Under the pieces are notes generated by a model that searched no databases, was not told where the DNA came from, and saw nothing but the letters and a program-made list of their open reading frames with translations. The translations under genes were made by a program, and so were the position numbers. From Ampelocalamus luodianensis (lineage: Eukaryota; Streptophyta; Magnoliopsida; Poales; Poaceae): a DNA stretch of 64,000 nucleotides. Shown one piece after another: positions 10,061 to 22,500 of the stretch. The DNA lies in NCBI GenBank assembly GCA_036346255.1, contig CM070622.1:25012751-25076750 (forward strand), written 5' to 3'. Each line of letters starts with the position of its first letter. Position 1 is the stretch's first letter.

Positions 10061-10401
10061 GATGGAGGCGACGGCGCGCGTGGGCGCATGCATGCATCCG
10101 GGTGAGGTGGAGTGCATGTCCGGGTGGTGGCTGTGCGGAGGCGTCACGTCCGGACTGTGGTCGTGCGGAGAAGGGAAATCCGGGCGGTGGTTGTGCGGAC
10201 GAGGGGAATCCGGGCGGTGGTCATATGGACGATGGCTTTCCAGGCGGTGGCCGTGCAGACGAGGGGCGTCCGAGCCATGGCCGTATGGAATTACGCACAT
10301 GGCATGTGATGCTCGTCCGAACGGTCATTTTTTGCAAATACGACATGAGAAAATCTATTTTCACTAATACGACGTTGAACAATGCCATTTATGCCAAAAC
10401 C
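10061..10401 (-). repeat. Right inverted arm with minisatellite
   Basis: This is the reverse-complement partner of the left arm. It contains about five 30-bp units (10110-10290; GGGCGGTGG...TGCGGACGAGGGG) and ends in the GCCATTTATGCCAAAAC terminus. Confidence 0.7.
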
Positions 10402-11977
10402 TCACGTGGCAACCCCTTAGGCGTGCATGTTGGCCTCCTCGCCACATGTCCAAGCCCCCAGCGCTTCGCATACATAAAGAAAGAGAAAGATAATCAGGGA
10501 GAAGGCTGATTTGCTTTGATTTTCTTTTGTTTTAAACAGAGTTTCTGTACCTGAAGACGTGCCATGCGTGATGAGTGATCTCTGCCTGATGCGTGCGCCT
10601 GAAGACGCATGATTCGCACACGATATGCAAAAGGCACGATTCCGATCCGAATGGGCCCGTCCGATAGGCTTCTGTCCTCCGTAGCCCCGGTAAAAGTGAC
10701 AAAACGACGAGATGCACGGTACACTCCCACTCGTGTTTCACGTTTCTCCCCACTGGACTGCGTCGATTCGATTCACCGCTGGAGCCTAATTTTACCGTAG
10801 CAAAAAAACTGGATATACGCGTATAAGGCGTTTTTGCTCTATTTCTTTTTCTTTTTTCCCCTCGAAAAAGTTTTGATTCTAGCAATTGCAGTGGCCACAT
10901 TTCCCAACCGAACTGGACCGATAACTCATCGAGAACTCTTTTTATTATTTATTTTTTTTAAAAAAAGATTTTAAAGACAACATATCATTAACTTCATTTA
11001 CAAGTTCGTCTAAGAAATACGTCACGGATCTCGGTGTGGCAAATAAGTGCTATGACTCTACTCTTCTTTACGTGACAGAACTTAGCCTAAAAACAGATAT
11101 GTGTTGGCTCGGAGGGCTATCGTGATTGGTTTGATCGCGCCGTAGTCGGTAGTGTGTGATAGCATAGTTTGGTCACACCGCAGGTTATGACGTGACCAAA
11201 GAGTCATAATTAAAAATAAAGTTAAAGAAAATTTATCTTTAAAATATTTAAACAAAGATTAAAAAAATAAAAAGAACTCCCTTGTCGACCGGATGGACGG
11301 TGGAGGAGTAAAAAAGTCGTGGCGAGTGGATAAGATCGTGAGATTCTCATCTCACCCACACGGTTGTACTGCCATCACGCGGCGTGTCTCTGGAGCCCAG
11401 AACATTCGTACTGCACGTCTGCACCCATGCCTCGCTTTTCCTTTTCTTTTGCCGTCTCTCCACACGTAGCTGAGTACTCGCTGTTCGGCACACCTAAAGT
11501 CCAACTGCTGCGATCTGCGAAGACAGCAGAGCAGCCAACACCATGATTGGATCTGAGACTCTGATGAGAGCTCTAGACAGCGATTAATTAACTTCGGATC
11601 CATGGTACGCGTAACGTGTTCGGTGTTCCAGCGGCCGCGTCGCAGCGGGGCGCAGCGGCGCCAACGGCGGACGTGCCATCCGGGAAAGTGACGTTCGGAG
11701 GAGGGCGCTCCCGATTTCTTCTAATCTGGGGGCGGGATTGCAGGAAATGAGTGAAGTTCTAGCTACTTCTCACGACTCCAAGCCTCCACGCTTAACGAGT
11801 CTTGATGGACTACTACCAGGCTACTAGTAGTACTATACTGTTTTAGTTAGTGGTCACTGACACTTCTAGTGGAGTTGATAATTGGTAGGTTGGTTTTGTC
11901 CTGTAACATGTAAATGTGAGAGATATGAATGCCCTCGGTGACTCTGGACTCTCCTTTTTTCCCCTTCAAAAAAAACC
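10402..11977. other. Non-genic stretch
   Basis: No gene or bounded element was recognised. Composition swings between moderate and AT-rich. Open frames of 60-122 codons lack motifs, and the longest two overlap on opposite strands. Confidence 0.5.
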
Positions 11978-11980
11978 TTG

Positions 11981-12466
11981 TCACGAGTCATGACTCACGA
12001 ATCCGGACGTCGGAGAAAATCACAAGACAGGGTATGAGTAGGTTAGTACTAGGCTATAGTAGCCTCTGGGTTTGTTTTATTTAGCTGAAGTTTATGTGTC
12101 ATTTCTCCGAACAAACTGTGTTACCTCAATCTCCTTTTTTGTATTTCTTATCAGCATTTTTGTTACTAGATGGATGGACGACAGCGCTACCTTTTATATG
12201 CTTTTGAGGACAAAAACAACCATGTCACGAGTCATGACTCACGTATCCCAACGTTGGAGAAAATCACAAGACACGGTATGAGTGGGTTAGTACTAGGCTA
12301 TAGTAGCCTCTGGGTTTGTTTCAATTAGCTGAAGTTTATGTGTCGTTTCTCCGAACAAACTTGTGTTACCTCAATCTCCTTTTTTTGTATTTCTTATCAG
12401 CATTTTTTTTACTAGATGGATGGATGGACGACAGCGCTGCCTTTTATATGCTTTGAGGACAAATCT
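11981..12466 (+). repeat. Tandem duplication, two copies of about 244 bp
   Basis: TCACGAGTCATGACTCACG begins copy 1 at 11981 and copy 2 at 12225. Both run through GGGTTTGTTT and CTCCGAACAAAC to a TTTTATATGC end with a handful of mismatches and small indels. A second direct repeat brackets the pair: TAGGTTGGTTTTGTCCTG, about 65 bp, occurs at about 11886 and again at about 12508. No gene is involved. Confidence 0.85.
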
Positions 12467-12739
12467 CCTTGTCCACATCTCACTTATAGACTTTGCTTTG
12501 ATAATTAGTAGGTTGGTTTTGTCCTGTAACATGTAAATGTGAGGTATATGAATGCCCTCGGTGACTTGGGAGCGTATTGTCAAAAATGACATCGTGAATG
12601 TGAAGACGGGCGACACGTCCAAGCCGCGAGAGGAGGTGAGCATATCATGGCGAACTATCTTTCGATCGTGGTCGAAGGTTCTGCTCGGTCCTAGCTACTC
12701 AACCAGTCACCCAAGTCAATATACTCGTGGCAACATCTC

Positions 12740-13522
12740 TGTGATTTGTTGCTAGCGAACTTCCAAAGCACCTACAATCGCCTTGGAAAGAGGATAACCT
12801 ACATCGTATGCGGTAGGAGTCGCACGAGACCCTACGTCAGTTTATATGATGCTTCAGCTAGGTTCAAAATACTATTCCTAAAGTATCGGACACATCTGTT
12901 ATTTGAGCCTTTAAACAGAGAGTTAGGAACCGGGGGTTCACAGAAAATATTGCCTTGAACCCTCTATCCACTATCGCTGAACTCTTTGAGATGACTGATT
13001 GCTACACGACTGCTGCTGAGGCATTCGAGTGGAATTAGACTATAAATCATTATGACAAGGATTCTTGAGGGGTGAATGACAAATACAAGAAGAAGGAAAA
13101 GTAGGAATCCAAGAGCAAGTCTAATGGCAAGAAGTCACAAGCAAAAAGCTCGAAGGAGGTGCTAGATGTCAGCGATAAGGAGTCTCGATGCTCCGAGCAG
13201 TACTCGGACCAGAGCAAAGGCAAACGCTTCGAATGAAAGTCAAACAAGCCGAGGTGGTCCCTTTTCCATAAAAAGGAAGGGCATGACCTCCACAATTGTC
13301 GAGTCTTCCAACAGAAGTTCAAGGATTACTACTCCATCAAGGGCCCACTTCCGACCATCGAAGAGGTGGGGCAGGCGAGTGGCAGGAAGAAGTTGGAGGA
13401 GGACAAGGATATGTCATATCACGACCCCGAGCACACGATCGACCACGTCTACAGGGGCTCATCGGCATATGAGTTGAAACAACAGCTTAAGGCTGTCAAA
13501 TATAAGGTAAACTTTATCAAGA
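12740..13522 (+). pseudogene. Gag remnant of a Tat-like Ty3/gypsy element
   Basis: With frameshifts and several stops, the plus-strand translation follows a Tat-type Gag: ESHETLRQFI, VQNTIPKVSD, then LNPLSTIAELFEMTD, then a lysine-rich tail and a degenerate zinc-binding motif HKKEGHDLHNC, then KFKDYYSIKGPLP. The frame ends abruptly where the long LTR of the next element starts at 13523, so the younger element truncates or splits it. No protease or pol follows on the other side. It is a dead fragment. Confidence 0.7.
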
Positions 13523-16500
13523 TGTAACATCCCAATTTTTGGGACATTTTAAAATTTTCAAAATAAAAATAACCATTTGATTTTGAATTGTTAAAGCTTA
13601 ATTTGAAATTTCAGAAATAAAAATAATTTGATGTGAGTAAATCAAACTTCAAATCTATTACAAAATTGTTTTGTTTGATTTTCTTGTTTTATCTTGGATT
13701 TCTTTTTCCAAGATCTTTTTGCTTTTTCTTTTGATTTCTAATTATTTCTTTTCTGTTTTCCCAAAATATCTTTTCTTTCATGTAAAATTTAATTTAATTA
13801 ATTATTTCAAAATGTTGGCTTTTAATTTGGAATTTTTGCTTATATAAATATTATTCAAATCAAAACCTGAATCTCAGTTCATCTCCAAATCAAATTCCAA
13901 ATTCCTTTTTCTCAATTCTTATCTCTGTTCCTAAATCAATTCTTTTGCGGCCAATTTTGAATTCAAATTCTTATTTGAATTTACCTCTCCTCAATTTGAA
14001 ACCTCATCTCATTTTTTATAACCTTTTTGAAGCTTTAAAAATAAAATAAACCATTTGCATTTTATTGAATTAATTAAAGCTTAAAGTGGAATTTTAGAAA
14101 ATGAAAAACATTCTAAATGATTAAAATAAACTTCAATTAAATTTAACATTATTTTATTCAATCCATTCAGGTTCCAAGGTTTTTTTATGGAATTTCCTTG
14201 AAATTTTCCAAAATTTATTTATTTTTGGATTTCCTTTTTCTTCTTTTCTTTTACCTTGGCTTCCTGTTCTTCTTCCCATTGCGCACCTTGTGCTGTCTTT
14301 CTCGCCGCACCGTGCGCTGCCTAGCAAAGCCGTGTTGCACGCCCAGGATTCCAGCTGCCCTGCGAACCATCCCCTTGTGCGCCGCCTCTGCACCCAGCGA
14401 GCCCACGCCCTGGCATCGCTGCTCTGCGTCGCCTGCTCTGGCTCCCTCTACCAACCGCGTCGTGCGTTGGCTCCCCCATGCTGCGCTGCCTCTCTCCTTT
14501 CTTCTTCTATGAAAGCTCGCCAAGCCCTTCCTTTACCCCTTCTCCCTCCTCTCCTCCTTTCTCCCCAACCTGAGCACCCCACCGCAGCCCCCTCTTTCTT
14601 CCTCCACTTCGGCCGTCGCCACCTTCGCTCAAACTCCCTCTCCCGCCAAGCCTTGGTCAAGCCACCCGTGTCACGAGGTGTGCCTCAGTCTCCTCTCTCA
14701 AACCCCCGTTCCGAGAGCATCGCCCTTTTCATCGAATTTTGAAGTTTCCCGCCGCCGGCCAAAGTCCCTTCCATCACCGTTCCCAGCGCCGTTGACCTCT
14801 CCTCGCCGCCTTCTACACCACGATCGGGTTCGCATCGCCGCGTTCTACATCATGCTCGCTAGTTCCCCTCCCCGTCGCTGGTTTGCTAGAGCCCTCGCGC
14901 ACCCCGCCACCGTCGCCGCCGCGCTGGACCTCCTTCGGCAATGCCACTACCACCCATGGGTTCCCCACACCTCTGGGAACCCATTTTGGTCGTCGGTCAT
15001 TGCAGCTGCCCTTCACCTCATCGGCATTGCCGCCTTGCTCTGGCTCCTCCCCTGCCGCCTATGCTCTCTATCTTCTTCTTTCTTTCTTTTGTTCCACCTC
15101 CATGTGGGGCCCAATTGTCATTCTCTCATTCCTCCTCTCTCTCCATCTCACTCACTAGCAAGAGGGGCCCTCAAAGTCAGCATTTCTTTTATCCTAAATT
15201 CTATCATTTCATGTGACTTCAAACTTCTAGACGTTCGTTCTCCTTTATACCAACTCCGATTTTGTCGATTCTTGTTTATAAATTCATCTAAATTAGTACC
15301 TTTCTTTTTTGTTCTATTTTTATAATTTTTGGATTTTATTTGGAATTACTGTATTTATTTGGCTTTTTTCGCACGTATAGATTCCAGCGTTTTCGAAGAA
15401 TTCCTGGACCCGTCGGCCGAAGCAACTCAAACCTTCAACGAAGGCAAGTCATAGACCTTTGACCATGTCGAACTCATCTTTATAAAATTATATTATTTTA
15501 TATCAATATGCATTGCTAGTTTTATATTAACTGCTTTTAGGAATAGTTAAATACCTATTTGACATTATGCCTCTTTGAATAATTGGGAATGACATGTACC
15601 CTTGGACACCAAAGGTTGGGGTTAATTTTAGTTGGGCATGTTTTAGTACCAACATGTGTATTGTATTATGCATAGCCATGCTTAGTTACAATGGATTCTT
15701 GATCACATGTTCGTAAACGATTAATTTTGACCTAATGATATATGAAATTATGGCGAGGCCACTGTAATTAAAAGTTGTTGTGTCATGGCAAGGGTTGCTA
15801 TTTGGCCGGGTTGAATAAAAATGATTTATGCTTGGGCGAGTGGTCGGGTAGTAAAGGAGGAATGCGGGAGGCACAATATAGGGTGCGCGAGGCACATGGG
15901 ATGCGGTAGTCTTGCTTGAGCAACCACTAAGGACTTAACTTTGTACGCCATTGATATGGGCCATACCGTACGACCACATGTCTGGGGTGGGGTGGACCTG
16001 GCCAACTAATTAGAAATGTTTTGATTTGGTTCTGTTTGGCTTGATGAATTGGCGCAAGAGGGGGTCCTGAATGGCGAAATCTTTGCAAGCAGAATTGGGT
16101 CAAAACATAGCTTTGTAATAATCACTTAGTTGCACACCTTCGAAAGCGTGTCTTGGTCGATATTATAAACCGATTATCTTTTGTGGGTCAAGATGTACCA
16201 CCTCTATAGAGAGTTAAAAACTATTCGAATCACCGTGTCCCCGGTTATAGACAATGCCTGGTGATTTCATACGAGGGGTAGATTTTCTCAAAAATGTTGG
16301 AAAGTGGTTTAGTTAGTTCTAGTTGTTGGTTGGGAAATGAACAGGTGGTTCACTAGATGATTCAAAGAACTTATTTACTTATGAATTTAATGTTTTAGAT
16401 TACACTTTTAAATTTATTTACTGTATTTACTGTCAATACTGCTTTCTGCAAAATAGCCATAAAGCTATCATTGTTCAAGCCTTGCATAAATACTATTTGC

Positions 16501-16954
16501 ATACAATTTTCTATGACTTGTTGAGTACTTTATGTACTCATGGCTTTCTGCCATTGTTGATCAGTCACCGAGAAAGAACTAGAGAACTCAGAGTTCTATG
16601 AAGAGGAGTCCTTCGAAGACTATGCGAACTAGGCCTCGTTCTACAAACAGGAGTTTTGTGAAGGCTTTGCGGATTAGGATGTGTTCTCCACTCAATTGTC
16701 TGTAGGCATGTTGATTGCCTTTCCAAGTTTTTTCGTTCCACTGCAAGAGTTTATGTCTTTATTTAGCCCTGCGTGACAAGTTAAGTAAATATTGACCACC
16801 TAGTTATTATTAATATTTATTATTTTGAGATCTTTTTAGTTGAATCGGTAAATGGATGATATTCCATCGATGTTTTCTGTGTGAACTAGCAACTGATCTG
16901 GGACTAGTTAAGAATACATAGAGATTTTCAGATGAGTAAATGCCAGTCCCGACA
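13523..16954 (+). repeat. 5' LTR of the gag-only gypsy element
   Basis: It starts TGTAACATCCC and ends GTCCCGACA, with the primer site 4 bases later. It contains a GC-rich transcribed-looking block (about 14280-15120) followed by AT-rich sequence. Open frames in that block are not conserved in the partner LTR and are not annotated. Confidence 0.8.
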
Positions 16955-16958
16955 AAGG

Positions 16959-16971
16959 TGGTATCGGAGCC
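16959..16971 (+). other. Primer binding site (initiator Met tRNA type)
   Basis: TGGTATCGGAGCC differs by one base from the common TGGTATCAGAGC complement of initiator tRNA-Met. It lies 4 bases after the 5' LTR, where reverse transcription would be primed. Confidence 0.75.
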
Positions 16972-17234
16972 ATATCGACTGTAGAACGCAACCTTAGTTA
17001 GCATGGTCGTTTTAGCCAAAAGCTTCAAAACTTATTTTCTAAATCAAATCAACCTAATTTGACTTAAGTGGTTGTTCTTTTCTCATCTATTCTATTCTTT
17101 CTCATCTCAGTCTGTTCTTTTGTTATCCTTTTCTATCCCTTTTCTCATCTTGTTCTGGAAATCTTGTCTCTTGTCTTTGCTGAACTTTGATTTGTAGTAT
17201 TAATTTGATCGTTTTGCCATGTTAATTTCTTTAG

Positions 17235-17860
17235 ATGGATCAAGTGTTTCGTGATCAAAGAGGAGATCAGCCTGGAGTTCTTTAGTGCTTGTTGCAGAGT
17301 TTAGGAACAAGCAGGCATGCCACTTATTTCACTAAGGAAGAGAAAGTGAAGGGGAACAGAATTGGATTCGAGACAAGTGTGTATTTCATCGTGAGAATTA
17401 GAAGTTACATCCATCATCATAGTATGATGTGTCACAACGAGCTTGAAGACTTGTCAGTGATCAGAGTTGCCCGTAAAGCTATTCGAAGGATTTGCAAATT
17501 GCATCGGATCAGTTTGACTAAGTTGATTCGGAAGTATGTGATGTAAGTAGTGTCAGTGCTAGTTGTTCCTGAGCCAGAAGAAGAGTTGGGAGAATTTTTA
17601 GTTCCATCGCCAGTTCCATTGCCGTCACCTACTCCACCCTGTCCAGAAGAAAGGCATCGAATCACCGGCAATCGTTAGGAGTATCTTCGTCGCTTTGTTC
17701 CAGTTGTTTGTCCGGAGTCTCCACCAGCAGTTCGCAACTCGTGGGTTTGATTCGGAGCAAGAGTTTGAAAAGTCTTCGTTTTCTAGTCTAGAGTGGGAAC
17801 CATCATATTAGAATCTTTAGTAGCATTTTTAGATCGTTGTTGCAATAGGTTTTATTTGGG
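17235..17860 (+). pseudogene. Unrecognised broken frame upstream of gag
   Basis: From ATG 17235 (MDQVFRDQRGDQPG) a plus-strand frame runs with stops and frame changes through GNRIGFETSVYF, a basic stretch (RVARKAIRRICKLHRISLTKLIRK), a proline-rich segment (VPSPVPLPSPTPP) and RRFVPVVCPESPPAVRNSW to about 17860. It lies between the primer site and gag, an unusual place for coding sequence in this lineage. I recognise no domain. It could be an eroded extra frame or chance. Confidence 0.35.
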
Positions 17861-18121
17861 TTGTGTGTAAGTGGGAGCTGCAGTTTTGCTATCAAGAATT
17901 ATGTTGCAGTCGCACTAAGGCTTTAATTTGAAGAGATTATTTGTTCTTTCATAGCGTTCCAGCTATGTTTTCTTTGTCTTTTGACCTTAGGTATAATCTA
18001 TTTTTTCTAATTAAGTTGTCTTTATCTTTTCTATCTTGTTTTATCTCGTCTGTTGTGTTATTCCCTCTCATCTACATTGCTTCTCTATCTAACCTACTAA
18101 ACCTGTGGAGAATCATCGCAG

Positions 18122-19177
18122 ATGGTTGACACTCGCATCACATCAAGTCGTACTCAGTCGGATGATGCCAATGTCAATGCTAGTGGTCAGTTACTAGTAC
18201 CTGGAGCCGCAGATCCAAACATGGGATAATTTCTAGCAGCTCAGGCTCAACTCATGAATGTAATAATGCAAGACATGAATAGTACGATGACTTAGCAGAA
18301 TCAGACCACCACTGCAATAGTCAATTTGTTTAATCAGAATAGTTGAGCAGCGGCTGTTCTGCCACCAGTTCATCAACATTCTAAGTTATCAGAGTATATG
18401 AGGACTCGTTCGCCTACGTTTTCTCATTCGTCAAAACCTTTGGAACCAGAAAATTGGCTTCGATCTGTTGAGAAAAAGCTCGCCATTGCCCAATGCAATG
18501 ATTGTGAGAAAGTTCTTTATGCTTTACATCAGTTGGAAGGTACAACCACAAAATGGTGGAAAAACTATACTGCAGCTCATGAGAATTCGCAAGCTATTAC
18601 TTGGGAAGAATTTTTAGCAGCTTTTCATCAAGCGCATGTTCCAAATGGTATAATGGAAATGAAGTAGAATGAATTTCGTGATCTACAATAAGGAAACATG
18701 TCTTTGAGTAAGTATCTCAACAAGTTCACTCAATTTTCTCGCTATGCTCCAGAAGATGTTGCTACAGATAATGCACATAAGAAACAATTCAAGCATGGAC
18801 TTAATCCCAGTCTGAAATTGCAAGTTATAGGAAATGATTATGTGGATTTTCATCATATGGTGGATAAAGCCGTACTTATAGAAAATTCTCGTCGTGAGTT
18901 GGAAGAATCTCGCAAAAGAAAGATGATACAACATGGAGTTCATCAGAATCATCTACAGAGAGCTAGAACTAATGCTCAACAGCCTGTTTGTTCTAGTAAT
19001 TCATCTGCCGAATTCAGAACCCCTGCACCAGTATCTCATTCAGTGAACTCAAGAATTCACAATGTCAATAATAGCAACAATCATCAATCTCAGAGGATAA
19101 AAAATCCAGTTGTAGGAGTTACATGTTTTAACTTCCATGAGACATGTCAATATGCCAACAAGTATCCACAAAAGTAA
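18122..19177 (+). pseudogene. Gag polyprotein with five nonsense codons
   Basis: One frame from ATG 18122 (MVDTRITSSRTQ) to 19177 encodes a retrotransposon Gag core: PENWLRSVEKKLAI, then LEGTTTKWWKNY, ITWEEFLAAF, then LSKYLNKFTQFSRYAPEDV. Stops interrupt it at 18227 (TAA), 18293 (TAG), 18344 (TGA), 18665 (TAG) and 18689 (TAA), but the frame is never shifted. Each stop is one C-to-T change away from CAA, CAG or CGA. The C-terminal zinc knuckle is ruined: the usual CX2CX4HX4C reads CFNFHETCQYANKYP. Gag would form the virus-like particle; this copy cannot supply it. Confidence 0.85.
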
Positions 19178-19507
19178 GGGCCAACACCAATTCCTTTCAA
19201 TTTGGGATCTACACTAGCTAGGATTTTTTTGCCAAGAGTAGGAAGAGGAATGCCTCAAACTCCAAGTCAAGCTACCAGGACTCTGTGAACTTCAGCAAGA
19301 GGACGACTGAATCACGTCACTACAGAAGAGGTTCAATCAGTTCAGAATGTTGTTTCAGGTAAGTCTTTAAGTTAGCTCTACATTAGTTGCAGCTTTGTTC
19401 CACTTGTAAGAGAAATCTTTTGGAAGAGTGAGCAAGGTTTGGTTTTGCACCTATTCTTTAGTCAGCACGAATATCGGGGATGAGATTCCTTTTAAGGAGG
19501 TTAGATT
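19178..19507 (+). other. Gag tail joined to the element's 3' end (pol missing)
   Basis: A few codons resembling the gag-protease junction are followed at once by 3' untranslated sequence and a purine-rich TTTTAAGGAGGTTAGATT just before the 3' LTR. Protease, reverse transcriptase and integrase, normally over 3 kb, are absent. Confidence 0.6.
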
Positions 19508-22500
19508 TGTAACATCCCAAATTTTGGTTTATTTTTTTAGGCTTTTAAAAACAAAAGTAACAATTTGATTTCTTGTTTAAGTTACAGATTAATTTGAATT
19601 TTTAGAAATCAAAACAAATTAATGTGATTAATCTAAACTTTAATTAAATTAAAAGTTGATTTATTTGGGTTCCTTGAGTTCCACATAATTTTCTAGGAAA
19701 TTTATTTGCTATTTATTTGAGCTCGGTTTTATTTATCTCAATTTCTGAAATTCAGAAATCCTTTTTAATTTTGGATTTTCTTCTCGGGCTCAATCTTTTC
19801 CTCCAACCCAGTTTTCCTTTCCGGACCGGACCATCTTTCTTTTTCTCCCGTAGCCCAGCCACCTTCTTCTCTTTATCCTTTTCTTCTTTCACTGCCGAGC
19901 AGGCCCCCATCCGTCAGCGCGTTGCCTTCGTCTTCCTCCTCCTTCCCGTTTCGGTCTCCTAAAGCTGCACGATAGCATCGCCATGTTTCTCCCGAATCCT
20001 CCCTTCCTGGCACTATTTAAGGCGACCTCTCATGTCAAAAATCTTGCCCGGTCTTTCTCTCCCGAAGCCCTGAAGTGCCTTCGTCGATTTCTTCTTCGTC
20101 TCGTCGGATTTCGTCGACAAAGCCGCCACAGCCGAAGTTTCTATCTCGTCGGATTGCGTCATCATCGAAGCATCTCCGGTTGAACCGTCTTCGCCATTGG
20201 ATTCGCCTCGCAACGTTCTACGTCGTGCTCTCTCCCTCTTCGACCGAAGATCATCGAACCGCCTTTGCAATTGTCTTCCCAAAACCGGCCACTGCCCATC
20301 GTCATCGATCTCCTCATCGGTGAGTGCTCTTGCCCTCCCTTGTGCGTCATCCCATGTTCTCGGGTCACCTCTTCCATTTCCCTCTTTTCTTTTGTTCTCT
20401 TTGTCACCGGAGCACCGCCACTCTCCTTTCCCTCTATATCTGGTCATCTTCACTTCACCGTCATTCTCGTTGTTCTCCGACCAATCCTTTTGTTCTGGTG
20501 TAATCCACATCTTCTCGCCGTCATCGTGCTCACCTTTTCTCTCTTCGTGTGCCACCCAATCAGCATCGCCGCCTCACCCATGGACCACCCCGCCACCATT
20601 ATCATCGTTGTCGCTATTTAGTCACCGCCCTCGCCAAGCCATCACCACCAAAGGAATCCTCGTCACCCTAGTAACCTATTCCCCCTCGGTTGTCGTGCTT
20701 CGCCGCCATTTACCCTTGCCACCGCTGCCATTGCCACCGGCCAGAGCTTCTCCGCGCCTCTATTCTTCTGCTCTAGAGCTTCTCCCTCTTTCTCTCTATT
20801 GCATGTTGGTCCCACGTGTAAGGCCTTCTTTAATTCTCTCTCTCCTGCCAAGTTGGTCCCACAAATCAATCTATGATTTTCTCTCTTTCACTTACAAGTG
20901 GGCCCCACTTGTCAGCTCAATTTCTTTTTATTTTATTTCCAGCTGAAAGAATATTCTCTGGATATTCTTTTCTATCTTCTTTTTCTTTTCCCGTAAATCT
21001 TCTGAGAGTCAGTTCTCCTTCGTTTGAACTCTGATTCAATCCATTCAAATTCCTAAATTCTTCTAAAATTGAGCTCTTTCTTTAGATTTAGTTTTACTGT
21101 TTTTGGATTTTATTTGAATTTCTTTTGGATTTATTTATGCTTCGCCTATTGTTTCTCTCTCATTAGACGATCTGTTTCAAGGAGCAGGAGCAGAAGCAAA
21201 CTTTGAAGATCCAAATATGGTAACCGAGCAAAGCCAAAGCCAAGGCAAGTCATAGTCCTTTGATTATATTGAACCTATGATTTCAAAAGTATATTGTTTC
21301 ATATCAATTGCATGCTATCTTTATATCAACTGTTTTGGGATTAGTTAATCACTTATTTGTCATTATGCCTCTATTGAACTTTTGAATGCCTTGAATCACT
21401 TGTCATCATAGCATGGTTAATTTTAGTTGGACATATTTGTATCATGAACATGGGTATCGTATAGATGCTTAGTTACGATGGGCTCATGATCACATGTTCT
21501 ATAATGTTAAATTTGACTTAATAAGATATGAAATTGTGGTGGGTAGTCATTGTTGTTAAAATTTGTGTACCATGATAGGGTATATCATTGGTTTTGGTTG
21601 AACAAAATGATTTCTGCTCGGGAGAGCGGTTGTGAAGTGGGGGTGCAGTTAGCACGTTGTGGGTTTGTGGTAGACTCGCTTGAGTAACTTGTCAAGGACT
21701 TAATCTTGTACGCCATTAAACTAGGCCTTATCATACAATCACATGCCTAATGGGATGGGTTTAACTTAGTAAGTTGTGGAGTTTTGACGTTGACTACTCA
21801 GGTAGGTTAGTATGGGTGGAGGTGTGGACTACTTTGTAGTCACATCGATGGATGGTTCGCCACTTCCAGGTCCAACGATGTACGTCGAATCAACGGCGAG
21901 GTTGGGATCGATAGTATGCACATCATGAGAGTCAATTGTTGAGATTAAACATCCAAAAGGTTTTGTTATGATTGGCTACACTTGTTATATCGTGTGGGTA
22001 AAGTGTACAAACTCTGCAGAGTGTCAATTAATCTATTCAACTCGCCGCGTCCGCGGTCATAGACATGTCTGAGGATTTCACACGAGAGGTAGAGTTTCTT
22101 TATAAAATGGGTCAGAATGTGAATGAAAAGTTCATTTGATGAATATAATGTTCGTTTGGTGAATAGTAATTCACGTGGTGTTTGGTGAATGGGAAATCCA
22201 CGTGGTGGTTTGGGTGGGAAGTGAATGAGAAGTTTACTGGTTGTTTCAAAGAATTTATTTATTTATTTATTATTCTTCTCAATTACGCATTTCAATATAT
22301 TTAGTGTATTTATCGTTAATACTGCTTTCTGCAAAAGAACCATACATATAATACTTTGTTCAAGCATTGCATGAATATTAAATGCATATTGTTTCCCTAC
22401 GACCTGTTGAGTACTTTATGAACTCACGGCTTTAAACTTTGTTACTCAGTTGAAGAATATCAAGCTGCTTGAGAGTTCTACGAATATGAGTTTTGTGAAG

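Larger units (their letters stand above)
6810..10401. mobile_element. Long inverted-repeat element with minisatellite arms and plant mobile domain cargo
   Basis: The left end GCTTTTGGTCTAAATGGC and the complement of the right end (GGTTTTGGCATAAATGGC) open two inverted arms of roughly 350-410 bp. Along the arms, matching blocks occur in mirrored order: a TATTAGYRAAAAT motif, a 30-bp G/C-rich minisatellite, TGCATSCATCC, and finally GATGGCGATGGATTTGATGGA. The interior (about 7225-8870) holds a plant mobile domain fragment on the minus strand and a long AT-rich stretch. The right arm is split by a hAT element at 8896-10060. Long arms with host-like cargo recall Mutator-like elements, but no 9-bp target duplication is seen at the ends chosen, so the outer limits and the class stay uncertain. 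Confidence 0.6.
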
